DNA from: Streptomyces roseolilacinus
GTDB taxonomy: Bacteria > Actinomycetota > Actinomycetes > Streptomycetales > Streptomycetaceae
Assembly: GCF_014649335.1 (NCBI RefSeq)
Contig: NZ_BMSV01000006.1
Span: forward strand, 124,001-188,000
Reading direction: 5' to 3'
DNA: 64,000 nt
Shown here: positions 32,618-40,180 of the stretch, piece by piece
How the letters are laid out: every line of letters starts with the position of its first letter
Numbering within the stretch: the stretch's first letter is position 1
Program-made: the position numbers and the translations under genes
Notes under the pieces: model-generated
What the model saw: the letters and a program-made list of their open reading frames with translations, nothing else
Told to the model about the DNA's origin: nothing
Database searches by the model: none

Positions 32618-33496
32618 TCAGCTGAGCGCGGCCGTCCTCATGACGGCCGTCACCACCACCGCGGCCAGCACCAGCGCGCCCGCCCCCCACTGCAGCAGCG
32701 GGCGCTTCCCGCGCGGCCCGCTCACCATGCCGTACGCGAGGACCGCCCCGCCGACCAGGCCGCCGAGGTGGGCCTCCCACGCGATGGTGTCCCGGAAGAC
32801 GACCGTGATCAGCACGTTCAGCGCGATCAGGCCCAGCACCGGCCGCAGGTCGTACCGGAGCCGGCGGAACAGCACGAACGTCGCGCCCATCAGTCCGAAG
32901 ACCGCTCCGGACGCGCCCAGGGAGGGCTGGTTCGGCGCCACGATCGCGTAGGTGAGCGCACTGCCCGCGAGTCCGGAGAGCAGGTACAGCGCGAGGTAGC
33001 GGACACGGCCGAGGGCCGCCTCCAGCGGTCCGCCCAGCACCCACAGGCCGATCATGTTGAAGCCGACGTGCCACACCTCCTGGTGCAGGAACACCGCCGT
33101 CAGCAGCCGGTACCACTCCCCGTCGGCCACCCCGACCACCCGGAACAGCTCCGGGTCGAAGGCCAGGCCGATCATCACCAGCTCGTCGACGAGGCCCGAG
33201 AAGAACAGGCCGGCCAGGAACACCAGCAGGTTGATCCCGATCAGGACCTTGGTGACCAGTTGCTGGTCACCGCCGGCGATGGCGCCGCCCGCGATGTTCC
33301 GCGGCCGGGAGGCGTCCGGCCCGTGGCCCGTGCCCGACCCGTTCCGCACGCACTCGGGGCACTGGAAGCCGACCGACGCCTCGACCATGCAGTCCGGGCA
33401 GATCGGCCGCTCGCAGCGCGTGCAGCGGACACCGGTCTCCACCCCGGGGTGGCGGTAGCAGCTCGACAGCCCGTTCGGCGCCTGGTCCTGCTCCAT
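32618..33496 (-). CDS. Rhomboid-family intramembrane serine protease with N-terminal zinc-ribbon
   Basis: 292 residues from ATG 33496. Residues ~10-50 form a Cys-rich zinc-ribbon-like module (CYRHPGVETGVRCTRCERPICPDC...CPEC). The membrane domain follows, with WHVGFNMIGLWVLGGPLE, GASGAVFGLMGATFV (catalytic Ser in GxSG, about 195) and EAHLGGLVGG (catalytic His, about 247), with about six spans. Rhomboids cut membrane-spanning substrates. Substrates are unknown. It ends 20 bp from the last DnaA box of the cluster. Confidence 0.9.
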   Translation of the reverse strand: MEQDQAPNGLSSCYRHPGVETGVRCTRCERPICPDCMVEASVGFQCPECVRNGSGTGHGPDASRPRNIAGGAIAGGDQQLVTKVLIGINLLVFLAGLFFSGLVDELVMIGLAFDPELFRVVGVADGEWYRLLTAVFLHQEVWHVGFNMIGLWVLGGPLEAALGRVRYLALYLLSGLAGSALTYAIVAPNQPSLGASGAVFGLMGATFVLFRRLRYDLRPVLGLIALNVLITVVFRDTIAWEAHLGGLVGGAVLAYGMVSGPRGKRPLLQWGAGALVLAAVVVTAVMRTAALS

Positions 33497-33607
33497 GGGA
33501 TCCCCTCGTCGTCGTGCGCGTACCAACGCCCCGCCCATCCTTACGGACGAGCGGGGCGGAAAGGTTCCCCCGGGGGGAACCGGGGCGGCGGCGGGCCGCC
33601 CGGAACG

Positions 33608-34135
33608 TCAGCGCGTCTCGATCACGACGGACTCGATGACCACGTCCTGGACCGGGCGGTCCGTGCGCGGGTTCGTCCGCGTGCCGGCGATGGCGTCGAC
33701 GACCTTCTTGCCCGCCTCGCTGGTGACCTCACCGAAGATCGTGTGCTTGCCGGTCAGCCAGGTGGTCGGCGAGACGGTGATGAAGAACTGCGAGCCGTTG
33801 GTGCCCGGGCCGGCGTTGGCCATGGCCAGGAGGTACGGCTTGGTGAACCCGAGGTCCGGGTGGAACTCGTCCTTGAACTCGTACCCCGGGCCGCCCGTGC
33901 CGTTGCCCAGCGGGTCGCCGCCCTGGATCATGAAGCCGCTGATGACGCGGTGGAAGACCGTGCCGTCGTACAGCGGAGCGGTGGTCTTCTGGCCCGTCGC
34001 CGGGTTCGTCCACTCGCGCTCACCCTTGGCGAGCTCGACGAAGTTGCGAACCGTGACCGGCGCGTGGTCCGGGAAGAGCCGGACCTCGATGTCGCCGTGG
34101 TTCGTCTTCAGGGTGGCGTAAAGCTGCTCGGCCAC
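33608..34135 (-). CDS. Cyclophilin-type peptidyl-prolyl cis-trans isomerase
   Basis: 175 residues from a GTG. Cyclophilin blocks: FVELAKGEREWTNPATGQ, YDGTVFHRVISGFMIQGGDPLGNGTGGPGYEFKDEF (catalytic Arg in FHRV, about 62), LAMANAGPGTNGSQFFIT and LTGKHTIFGEV. No signal peptide, so it acts in the cytosol as a folding helper. It is upstream of the rhomboid gene on the same strand with a 111-bp gap. Confidence 0.95.
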   Translation of the reverse strand: MAEQLYATLKTNHGDIEVRLFPDHAPVTVRNFVELAKGEREWTNPATGQKTTAPLYDGTVFHRVISGFMIQGGDPLGNGTGGPGYEFKDEFHPDLGFTKPYLLAMANAGPGTNGSQFFITVSPTTWLTGKHTIFGEVTSEAGKKVVDAIAGTRTNPRTDRPVQDVVIESVVIETR

Positions 34136-34328
34136 GATGTGCCTTCCTTAGGTCTTCTCTTACGGGTCCGATCCTCGCACGGAAGCCGCGGCGGGGAAGA
34201 AAAGCCGGGAGCGTCGCACGGGAATGCCCCGGATGCCCGCACCGCATGCCGACCATGAACCACCGGGGCATGATTTCCAAAACGGCGGAAAGGTGAGGTA
34301 TCGAACCGCCACCGAGGAGGAGGATCCC

Positions 34329-35000
34329 GTGACCCGCATGGACAGCGTGCGCGCCGCCACCGATTCGGCGAAGGAGAGCGTGCTGCACGCCGCGGACGTG
34401 GTGGCGCCCTACGCCGGCGCAGCCAGGGACCAAGCCGCGCACTACGCGCACGAGGCGCGCGTCAGGATGGCGCCGAAGGTCTCCAAAGCCGCTCAGCAGG
34501 CGCGCGTCCAGTACGGCGTGTACGTCGCGCCGCACGTACCGCCGAAGCTCGACGCGGCGGCGCACCGCGCCGCGTACCAGACCCGCAGGGCCGCGCGTCA
34601 GGCCGCCTCCTACACCGCGCCCCGGCTGGAGCAGGCGAGGGCCGCGGCGGGTCCCGCACGGGAGGAGGCGATGTCCCGTTCGGTCGCCGCCCTCGCCGCG
34701 CTGCGCGGCCAGGTGACGGCGAAGGAGGTCAGGAAGCTGATCCGCCGGCAGGAGCGCCGTGCCCGCACCCGGCGGACGATGAAGGGGATCGTCGTCCTGG
34801 GCGCGGTCTTCGGCGGCGCCGTGGCCGTGTGGAAGTGGTGGGACAACCAGGCCAACCCCGACTGGCTGGTTGAGCCGCCCACGGAGGTCTCCGAGGGGGC
34901 CACGCTCACGTCGGTCGACGGCAGCGAGCCGGCCTCGTCGAAGGCGGAGGCCCGGACCGTCGAGGCGGAGAGGCCGGAGAACGGCGACGAACTCCGCTGA
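34329..35000 (+). CDS. DUF5324-family protein
   Basis: 223 residues from a GTG with a strong GAGGAGGAGGAT site. Long amphipathic, Ala-rich helices (about 5-135: SVRAATDSAKESVLHAADVV, YAHEARVRMAPKVSKAAQQA) are followed by one membrane span (GIVVLGAVFGGAVAVWKWW, about 155-174) and an acidic tail. I recognise it as the Streptomyces DUF5324 family; function is unknown. It diverges from the cyclophilin gene. Its 3' end runs into 23-bp repeats. Confidence 0.75.
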   Translation: MTRMDSVRAATDSAKESVLHAADVVAPYAGAARDQAAHYAHEARVRMAPKVSKAAQQARVQYGVYVAPHVPPKLDAAAHRAAYQTRRAARQAASYTAPRLEQARAAAGPAREEAMSRSVAALAALRGQVTAKEVRKLIRRQERRARTRRTMKGIVVLGAVFGGAVAVWKWWDNQANPDWLVEPPTEVSEGATLTSVDGSEPASSKAEARTVEAERPENGDELR

Positions 35001-35001
35001 C

Positions 35002-35139
35002 GCCCGGCGAGGAACTTCACCGGCGTCCGGTGGCACGGTCCCCCGGTGCCCGGCGAGGAACTTCACCGACGCCCGGCGGCAAGCTCCGCCGGCGTCCGGC
35101 GAGGAGTTCCACCGGCGTCCGTCGGCGCACGACGGGCGC
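35002..35139. repeat. 23-bp tandem repeat (46-bp higher-order unit) between convergent genes
   Basis: Six 23-bp units start at 35002, 35025, 35048, 35071, 35094 and 35117. Odd units share GCCCGGCGAGGAACTTCACC-like sequence, so the array also reads as three 46-bp units. A degenerate extra copy may be recognised in the last codons of the DUF5324 gene. No coding potential. Confidence 0.75.
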
Positions 35140-35153
35140 CGACCGGTACGCGG

Positions 35154-35579
35154 TCAGCGCGCGGCGGCCGTACCCGCGGGTGCGGCCGCTTCGGCGTCCT
35201 CGTCGTCGGTCCGCCGGTCCGCCGGACGGTCCGCCACCAGGGCACCGGCGGCGGGCAGGCGGCGTACGGCGGGGGAGGCTCCGTGGGCCTCGGCGCGGAT
35301 CCGCTGCTTGATCGTCGGCGGCAGCGCCCGCTCGCGCGGCACCCCCCGCCCCCGCCCGGCCCCGCACCCGGCGCCGGTCGCGGGAGCCGCGGCGGTCCGC
35401 TGCGCCGGCAGGGACACGGCACCGGCCAGGGCCGTACGGGTGGCCGCGGCGCCGGGGTGCCGGTCCGCGACGGGCGCCGCGGGCCTGAGGGAGGCGAGCA
35501 GCTCGCAGAAGAAGGAGACGATTGCGGTCCAGAACTGCTTGACCTTGCCGGCGGCCATGGCCCCTCGCTTTCCCATCAC
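35154..35579 (-). CDS. Hypothetical protein, Streptomyces-type (possibly DUF6344)
   Basis: 141 residues; starts MMGKRGAMAAGKVKQFWTAIV, and the ATG at 35558 (MAAGKV) is equally possible. A short hydrophobic stretch near the N-terminus (FWTAIVSFFCELLASL) is followed by an Ala/Arg/Pro-rich region and LPPTIKQRIRAEAHGASPAVRRLP. That last block resembles a small Streptomyces family I recall as DUF6344, not with certainty. High Ala and Arg content makes a spurious frame conceivable, but the conserved-looking C-terminal block argues for a gene. Confidence 0.55.
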   Translation of the reverse strand: MMGKRGAMAAGKVKQFWTAIVSFFCELLASLRPAAPVADRHPGAAATRTALAGAVSLPAQRTAAAPATGAGCGAGRGRGVPRERALPPTIKQRIRAEAHGASPAVRRLPAAGALVADRPADRRTDDEDAEAAAPAGTAAAR

Positions 35580-35776
35580 GTTGCGGATTGGGCGATCTAC
35601 ATACCTTCCTCATGATGTGTACGCATCTCGGAATCCGGGGGAGCGACGCCGCCCACGCGCAGATCTTCCGATGAACACCACCCGTACGGCCCCTCCCGGC
35701 TGGCGCTCCCGCCGTCGGGGCCCTATGCCGCCGTCCTCGCGCGCGGCCCCGCCGCGCCTTTCCGCCCCGGATACGG

Positions 35777-35823
35777 CGAAGACCCCTCCCACCGCGTGTC
35801 GACGCAGGTGGGAGGGGTCTTCG
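35777..35823 (-). terminator. Terminator downstream of tRNA-Ala
   Basis: A perfect 17-bp stem (35777-35793 with 35807-35823) around a 13-nt loop, six bases after the tRNA-Ala 3' end on the minus strand. Typical of Streptomyces tRNA terminators. Confidence 0.85.
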
Positions 35824-35828
35824 GGCGG

Positions 35829-35901
35829 TGGAGCCTAGGGGAGTCGAACCCCTGACATCTGCCATGCAAAGACAGCGCTCTACCAACTGAGCTAAGGCCC
35901 C
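35829..35901 (-). tRNA. tRNA-Ala (anticodon TGC)
   Basis: 73 nt without CCA. 5' GGGGCCT pairs with AGGCTCC (one G.U), discriminator A. D arm TTAGCTCAGTTGGTAGAGC, anticodon loop with TGC in CTTTGCATG, T loop GGTTCGACTCC. CCA is not encoded. TACTCT at 35938-35933 is a possible -10. Confidence 0.95.
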
Positions 35902-36050
35902 GGAGACCGCCGGGTCGCGGCGGTCGCAGACCAGAGTACCGGGTGACGGGGGGTGTCCCGCAAAAGTATTGGGGCTCCCCGTGCGCAACCGCTCTCCGTA
36001 AGATGCTCCGCGAGGTTCGCAGCAGCGAACCGAAGCGATGGGGAGACGCC

Positions 36051-36599
36051 ATGGATGCTGCACAGCAGGAAGCGACCGCCAGAGCCAGAGAGCTCCAGCG
36101 CAGCTGGTACGGGGAACCGCTGGGGGCTCTTTTCCGCAGGCTGATCGACGATCTCGGCCTCAACCAGGCCCGGCTCGCCGCCATACTGGGGCTCTCCGCC
36201 CCCATGCTGTCGCAGCTGATGAGCGGACAGCGCGCGAAGATCGGCAATCCGGCCGTCGTCCAGCGCGTCCAGGCCCTCCAGGAGCTCGCCGGCCAGGTCG
36301 CCGACGGCAGCGTCAGCGCCGTCGAGGCGACGGACCGGATGGAGGAGATCAAGAAGTCGCAGGGCGGTTCGGTCCTGACGGCCTCCGGCCAGGCCCCCGC
36401 CGGCTCGGGCGCGCCCACGGTGCGCCGCGTCGTCCGGGAGATCCAGTCGCTGCTGCGCTCGGTCGCGGCGGCCGGCGACATCATCGACGCCGCCGACTCG
36501 CTCGCCCCCACCCACCCCGAACTGGCAGAGTTCCTCCGGGTGTACGGCGCCGGTCGCACCGCGGACGCGGTCGCGCACTACGAGTCGCATCAGAACTGA
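36051..36599 (+). CDS. Helix-turn-helix DNA-binding protein next to a Ser/Thr kinase
   Basis: 182 residues from ATG 36051 (GGGGAG 5 bases upstream). LNQARLAAILGLSAPMLSQLMSGQRAKIGNP (about 35-66) is an XRE-like helix-turn-helix. The middle (VQALQELAGQVADGSVSAVEATDRMEEIKKSQ) looks helical, and the C-terminal ~60 residues form a further helical domain. It ends 84 bp before a kinase gene on the same strand, and many Streptomyces keep this pair, so it may be the kinase's substrate or regulator. That is inference. Confidence 0.8.
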   Translation: MDAAQQEATARARELQRSWYGEPLGALFRRLIDDLGLNQARLAAILGLSAPMLSQLMSGQRAKIGNPAVVQRVQALQELAGQVADGSVSAVEATDRMEEIKKSQGGSVLTASGQAPAGSGAPTVRRVVREIQSLLRSVAAAGDIIDAADSLAPTHPELAEFLRVYGAGRTADAVAHYESHQN

Positions 36600-36683
36600 C
36601 GGCGGCGGACAGGGCGAAGACGACAGCGGCACGACGGCGCCGCGGCGACGACGCGGCCACGGGACGGGGAGCGACACAGCGCG

Positions 36684-37967
36684 ATGGGTGAGGTCTTCGC
36701 GGGGCGGTACGAGCTGATCGACCCGATCGGGCGGGGCGGCGTGGGAGCCGTCTGGCGCGCCTGGGACCAGCGGCGCCGCCGGTACGTGGCGGCGAAGGTG
36801 CTCCAGCAGAGCGACGCGCACACCCTGCTGCGCTTCGTGCGCGAGCAGGCCCTGCGCATCGACCACCCGCACGTCCTCGCCCCGGCGAGCTGGGCCGCCG
36901 ACGACGACAAGGTCCTGTTCACCATGGACCTGGTCAGCGGTGGCTCCCTGGCGCACGTGATCGGGGACTACGGACCGCTGCCGACGCGGTTCGTCTGCAC
37001 CCTCCTCGACCAGTTGCTGTCCGGACTGGCCGCGGTGCACGCGGAGGGGGTCGTGCACCGCGACATCAAGCCGGCGAACATCCTGCTGGAGGCCACCGGC
37101 ACGGGGCGGCCGCACCTGCGGCTGTCCGACTTCGGCATCTCCATGCGCAAGGGCGAACCGCGCCTGACCGAGACCGACTACGTGGTCGGCACGCCCGGCT
37201 ACTTCGCCCCCGAGCAGCTCATGGGCGCCGAACCGGACTTCCCGGCCGACCTGTTCGCGGCCGGCCTGGTCGCCCTGTACCTGCTCCAGGGCCGGAAGCC
37301 GGACTCCCAGGCGCTCGTGGCGCACTTCCTGGCGCACGGCACGCCGGGTGCCCCCGCGGGCATCCCGGAACCGCTGTGGCAGGTCCTGGCGGGGCTGCTC
37401 CAGCCCGACCCGGAGGCCCGGTTCCGTACGGCCAACGGCGCGCGCAAGGCGCTGGCGTCCGCGGTGGAGCTGCTGCCCGGCCCGGCCGGCGAGGAAGAGC
37501 CGGTCGAGGTCTTCGACCAGCTCGGCCCGCTGCCGCCCGGGTACGGCCCCGACGGCCCCGTGCCCGTACCGGCGCCCGCGCCCCCGTTCGTACCCGAGCA
37601 TCCGTCCGTCCCGGCGCAGGGGGCGCCCGCGCCGTCCCAGACGGGCAGTTTCCACCTCGCCCCGCCGCCCCAGCGGTCCCACCAGCCCCAGCCCCGGTCC
37701 GCCACGCCCCCGCCCGCCGCGACACCGCCCGCCACGGCGCCGCAGCCGTACGGCCCCTCCCCCGGGGCGCCGTACCCGGCCCCGGGCGCACCGGCACCGG
37801 CGCCGACACCGGCCACGACCACGGCCCCGGAGGCGGCGGCCACGGTGCCCGCGCCCGTACCCGCTCCGCGGAGGCGGCCGGGTCCGCCGCGCGCGGTGGC
37901 GGTCCCGGTCGTGCTCCTGGCCCTGGTCTGCTACGCCGTCGGCATCTGGGCGCTCACCCGGATCTGA
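36684..37967 (+). CDS. Membrane-anchored Ser/Thr protein kinase (no PASTA domains)
   Basis: 427 residues. Kinase domain about 8-265 with IGRGGVGAVWRAWD (P-loop), VAAKVL (Lys), HRDIKPANIL (catalytic loop) and LSDFGIS (DFG), so it looks active. A ~130-residue Pro/Ala-rich linker follows, and the protein ends in one membrane span (AVAVPVVLLALVCYAVGIWALTRI), leaving essentially no external sensor domain. It is distinct from PknB at 25989. The stop is followed at once by a 14-bp tandem repeat. Confidence 0.92.
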   Translation: MGEVFAGRYELIDPIGRGGVGAVWRAWDQRRRRYVAAKVLQQSDAHTLLRFVREQALRIDHPHVLAPASWAADDDKVLFTMDLVSGGSLAHVIGDYGPLPTRFVCTLLDQLLSGLAAVHAEGVVHRDIKPANILLEATGTGRPHLRLSDFGISMRKGEPRLTETDYVVGTPGYFAPEQLMGAEPDFPADLFAAGLVALYLLQGRKPDSQALVAHFLAHGTPGAPAGIPEPLWQVLAGLLQPDPEARFRTANGARKALASAVELLPGPAGEEEPVEVFDQLGPLPPGYGPDGPVPVPAPAPPFVPEHPSVPAQGAPAPSQTGSFHLAPPPQRSHQPQPRSATPPPAATPPATAPQPYGPSPGAPYPAPGAPAPAPTPATTTAPEAAATVPAPVPAPRRRPGPPRAVAVPVVLLALVCYAVGIWALTRI

Positions 37968-38037
37968 GGCCCCGGACCATCGGCCCCGGGCCACCGGCCC
38001 CGGACCATCGGCCCCGGACCATCGGCCCCGGGTTACC
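37968..38037. repeat. 14-bp tandem repeat spanning a convergent gene junction
   Basis: Five contiguous 14-bp units (37968, 37982, 37996, 38010, 38024) on the pattern GGCCCCGGACCATC; units 1, 3 and 4 are identical. The array begins on the base after the kinase TGA and extends across the stop codon (38033-38035) of the convergent gene. Identical copies imply recent expansion or homogenisation. Confidence 0.85.
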
Positions 38038-39517
38038 GGCCCCGCGACGGCCCGTACAGCGTCGACGCGTCCGGCGACGGTGGCACGGGCCCGCCCGCCA
38101 CCGGGGCCGCCGCCCCCGCACCACCCGTACCGGCCGCACCACCCGTACCGGCCGCGCGGCGCCGCGCCAGGGCGGTCCACAGGCCCAGGGCGAGCAGCAG
38201 GACCGTCCCGGTGCCGATGCCGCCCGCCGCGACCAGCCTCATCGCGCCGGTGTCCTCCGCCCGCGGGCCGCTCTCCCCGTCGGCCGCCGCCTGCCGGTCG
38301 TCCTCGGTGACCGCGAAGATCCCGGCCGGGCCGGCGTACGGCGGCGCCGCCCCGGCCTCGCCCTCGACGTTGACGCGCAGGGTCAGCCCGTACGGCTTCT
38401 CGCCGAACTTCTCCCCGACCTCCGGGTCGAGGCTGACGCGCAGGTAGTACCAGCCCGCGAAGCGCAGGGCGTTGGTCTCGGAGTCGGAGCTGAAGCGGTT
38501 CTCGTACGCCACCGGGGGCAGCGGCTCGAAGGCCGCCGACTTCTGCCTGCCGTCGTACGACAGGGTGTCCTCGCTGTCGACGAGGCCGAGCGCCGGGTTG
38601 TACAGCGACACGGGCAGCGCGCTGCCCACGAAGCCGTCACCGGCCGAACTGCCCAAGTCCGCGCTGACGAACAGTTGCTGCCCCCAGTCGACGGGGACGC
38701 GGTAGAAGCGGCTCTCGCCGGGCTTGATGCGGTCGGTCCACTCGCCCTCGGCGAGGCCGGGAGCGTCGAAGAAGCCGGTGCCGCCGGCCCGCTCGCGGGG
38801 CCCGCCCGCGGGCGGCTGGGGCGAGGCGCTGGGCCAGGCCGTGGGCGCCGCGGTCGGGCCGGGCGCCTTCAGCCGCGGTTCCAGGACGTGCCGGAGCTCC
38901 AGCCCCCAGGGCTCCCCCGACGACGTCTCCTTGCCGTCCCGCTCGACGACGACGTAGTACGACCCGGCCTCCTGGCACAGCGACCGGTCGGGGTCGAGCG
39001 TGCGGTCGGCGTACGCGGCGACGGGCCGGGCGAACTCGGCGGAGCCGAACCGCGCGGTGGCGCTGCTGCAGTCGGAGCCGTCCCGGTCCTGGAGGGAGAT
39101 CTTCAGCTCGTCCTGGAAGGAGAGCCCGGCGCCCGGCGGCGGCACGGCCACGGCGGAGACGTACGCGTGGCTGACGGCGTCCAGGTCGACGCGGTAGATC
39201 AGCTTGCCGTCCCGGGGGAGGGCGTCCCGGTAGACCGCGCCGGCGGTCAGCCGGGGGGCGTCGCTCGTGGTCGGGGAGCCCTTGACCGTCCGGGCGTCCT
39301 CGGCGAAGGCGTACGGGGCGGGTCCACCGGCCGCCAGGGCCGCCGGCGCGCACAGTCCCGACGTGAGGACGACCGCCCCGGCCGCCACCGCCGCCGCACC
39401 GGCCCGCGCGGTCCCGCGGCCCCTCCCCGCGCGCGGGGCCGCCGTCACGCGTCCCGCACCGGTCGTCCCCGCCCCGCCGTCCCCAGCCGCGCCACCGCTC
39501 CAGCCCCGCCCGTTCAC
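38033..39517 (-). CDS. Secreted, C-terminally membrane-anchored protein of unknown function
   Basis: 494 residues from a GTG with GAGGGG 6 bases upstream. A long basic/Gly-rich N-region leads to a hydrophobic signal segment (about 38-62: AAAVAAGAVVLTSGLCAPAALA). Two related beta-rich segments follow, each with a Y-x-V-x-L/V-D or FYRVPVDWGQQL pattern (near 107 and 270), reminiscent of pre-peptidase C-terminal-like folds. A membrane span near 430-450 (GTGTVLLLALGLWTALARRR) and a Gly/Ala/Pro-rich cytosolic tail close the protein. No catalytic motif is seen. Convergent with the kinase gene; its role is unknown to me. Confidence 0.8.
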   Translation of the reverse strand: MNGRGWSGGAAGDGGAGTTGAGRVTAAPRAGRGRGTARAGAAAVAAGAVVLTSGLCAPAALAAGGPAPYAFAEDARTVKGSPTTSDAPRLTAGAVYRDALPRDGKLIYRVDLDAVSHAYVSAVAVPPPGAGLSFQDELKISLQDRDGSDCSSATARFGSAEFARPVAAYADRTLDPDRSLCQEAGSYYVVVERDGKETSSGEPWGLELRHVLEPRLKAPGPTAAPTAWPSASPQPPAGGPRERAGGTGFFDAPGLAEGEWTDRIKPGESRFYRVPVDWGQQLFVSADLGSSAGDGFVGSALPVSLYNPALGLVDSEDTLSYDGRQKSAAFEPLPPVAYENRFSSDSETNALRFAGWYYLRVSLDPEVGEKFGEKPYGLTLRVNVEGEAGAAPPYAGPAGIFAVTEDDRQAAADGESGPRAEDTGAMRLVAAGGIGTGTVLLLALGLWTALARRRAAGTGGAAGTGGAGAAAPVAGGPVPPSPDASTLYGPSRGR

Positions 39518-39677
39518 GCGCTTCCCCTCGTCGTCTTCCCGGCCGCACCATCCTGCCCGGCGGGCGCCGCCGCCCGCGACGGCGACCGGCCCGGAGGCGG
39601 CCGTGCTTTTTGCTCATGCAAGCTAGGGATTCGCGTGGGCGAACTCAAGGGCGGGGCCGTCACGGTCCCGTGACGGA

Positions 39678-39714
39678 GAAGGGCCCCGGCCGCTTCTCAG
39701 CGGCGGGGCCCTTC
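39678..39714 (-). terminator. Terminator downstream of DLW-39 gene
   Basis: GAAGGGCCCC...GCCGC (39678-39693) pairs with GCGGC GGGGCCCTTC (39700-39714), with one bulged G and a 6-nt loop. It starts 15 bp after the DLW-39 stop on the minus strand. Confidence 0.75.
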
Positions 39715-39729
39715 ATATCTGTGGCGCGC

Positions 39730-39858
39730 TCACGAACCCGCGGGCACGGAGTCGGTCGCCTCCGTCCACAGATCCTGCTCGGCGCGATCCGCCTGGATCT
39801 GGCGGTACACGAGGAGCCCGCCGATGGCGGCCAGTGCGACCAGGAGAAGCTTCTTCAC
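39730..39858 (-). CDS. DLW-39 family small membrane protein
   Basis: 42 residues from a GTG: VKKLLLVALAAIGGLLVYRQ, then IQADRAEQDLWTEATD and a short tail. The single span plus the DLW tripeptide are the hallmark of the DLW-39 family, small proteins found near gyrA and tRNA-Ile/Ala in actinobacteria. Function is unknown. GAGG lies about 7 bases before the GTG. Confidence 0.88.
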   Translation of the reverse strand: MKKLLLVALAAIGGLLVYRQIQADRAEQDLWTEATDSVPAGS

Positions 39859-40010
39859 CGCGCGACCTCGTCTTTCGTTGACGTAGGGGACCTTATGGCG
39901 CCCGACTATACACACCAACCGATATCAATCGGTGACCTAGCCCCGCACGACAGTACGACACCGTCCCGACGTCCCGCCGGGCGGCCACCGAGTCCCGAGA
40001 CGGAGAACGC

Positions 40011-40042
40011 CGAAGGCCCCGGTCTTTCGACCGGGGCCTTCG
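40011..40042 (-). terminator. Terminator downstream of tRNA-Ile
   Basis: A perfect 14-bp stem (40011-40024 with 40029-40042) around TTTC, six bases after the tRNA-Ile 3' end on the minus strand. Confidence 0.88.
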
Positions 40043-40048
40043 ATTCTG

Positions 40049-40122
40049 TGGGGCTAACAGGATTTGAACCTGTGGCCTCATCCTTATCAGGGATGCGCTC
40101 TAACCAACTGAGCTATAGCCCC
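40049..40122 (-). tRNA. tRNA-Ile (anticodon GAT)
   Basis: 74 nt without CCA. 5' GGGGCTA pairs with TAGCCCC, discriminator A; anticodon GAT in CCTGATAAG; T loop GGTTCAAATCC. It follows the gyrB-gyrA-DUF3566 operon on the same strand, as in many actinobacteria. Confidence 0.95.
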
Positions 40123-40146
40123 TCCGCGCTGCGCGCTGACCTCTGA

Positions 40147-40175
40147 AGATTAGCGCACAGGGCGGCTCCAGCCAA
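40147..40175 (-). promoter_or_regulatory. Candidate tRNA-Ile promoter
   Basis: On the minus strand TTGGCT (40175-40170) and TAATCT (40152-40147) are spaced by 17 bp, a good housekeeping-sigma arrangement, 25 bp before the tRNA 5' end. The -10 context GCTAATCTTCAGA... closely repeats the sequence before tRNA-Leu (GCTAATCTTCAGA at 19516-19504). Confidence 0.65.
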
Positions 40176-40180
40176 AATCG

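Noticed and set aside
37968..38037. CRISPR array
   Set aside because: Units of 14 bp are contiguous without unique spacers and no cas genes are near.
39893..40146. Small frames overlapping the tRNA-Ile (e.g. plus-strand GLTGFEPVASSLSG)
   Set aside because: Readings of the tRNA and its terminator, not proteins.
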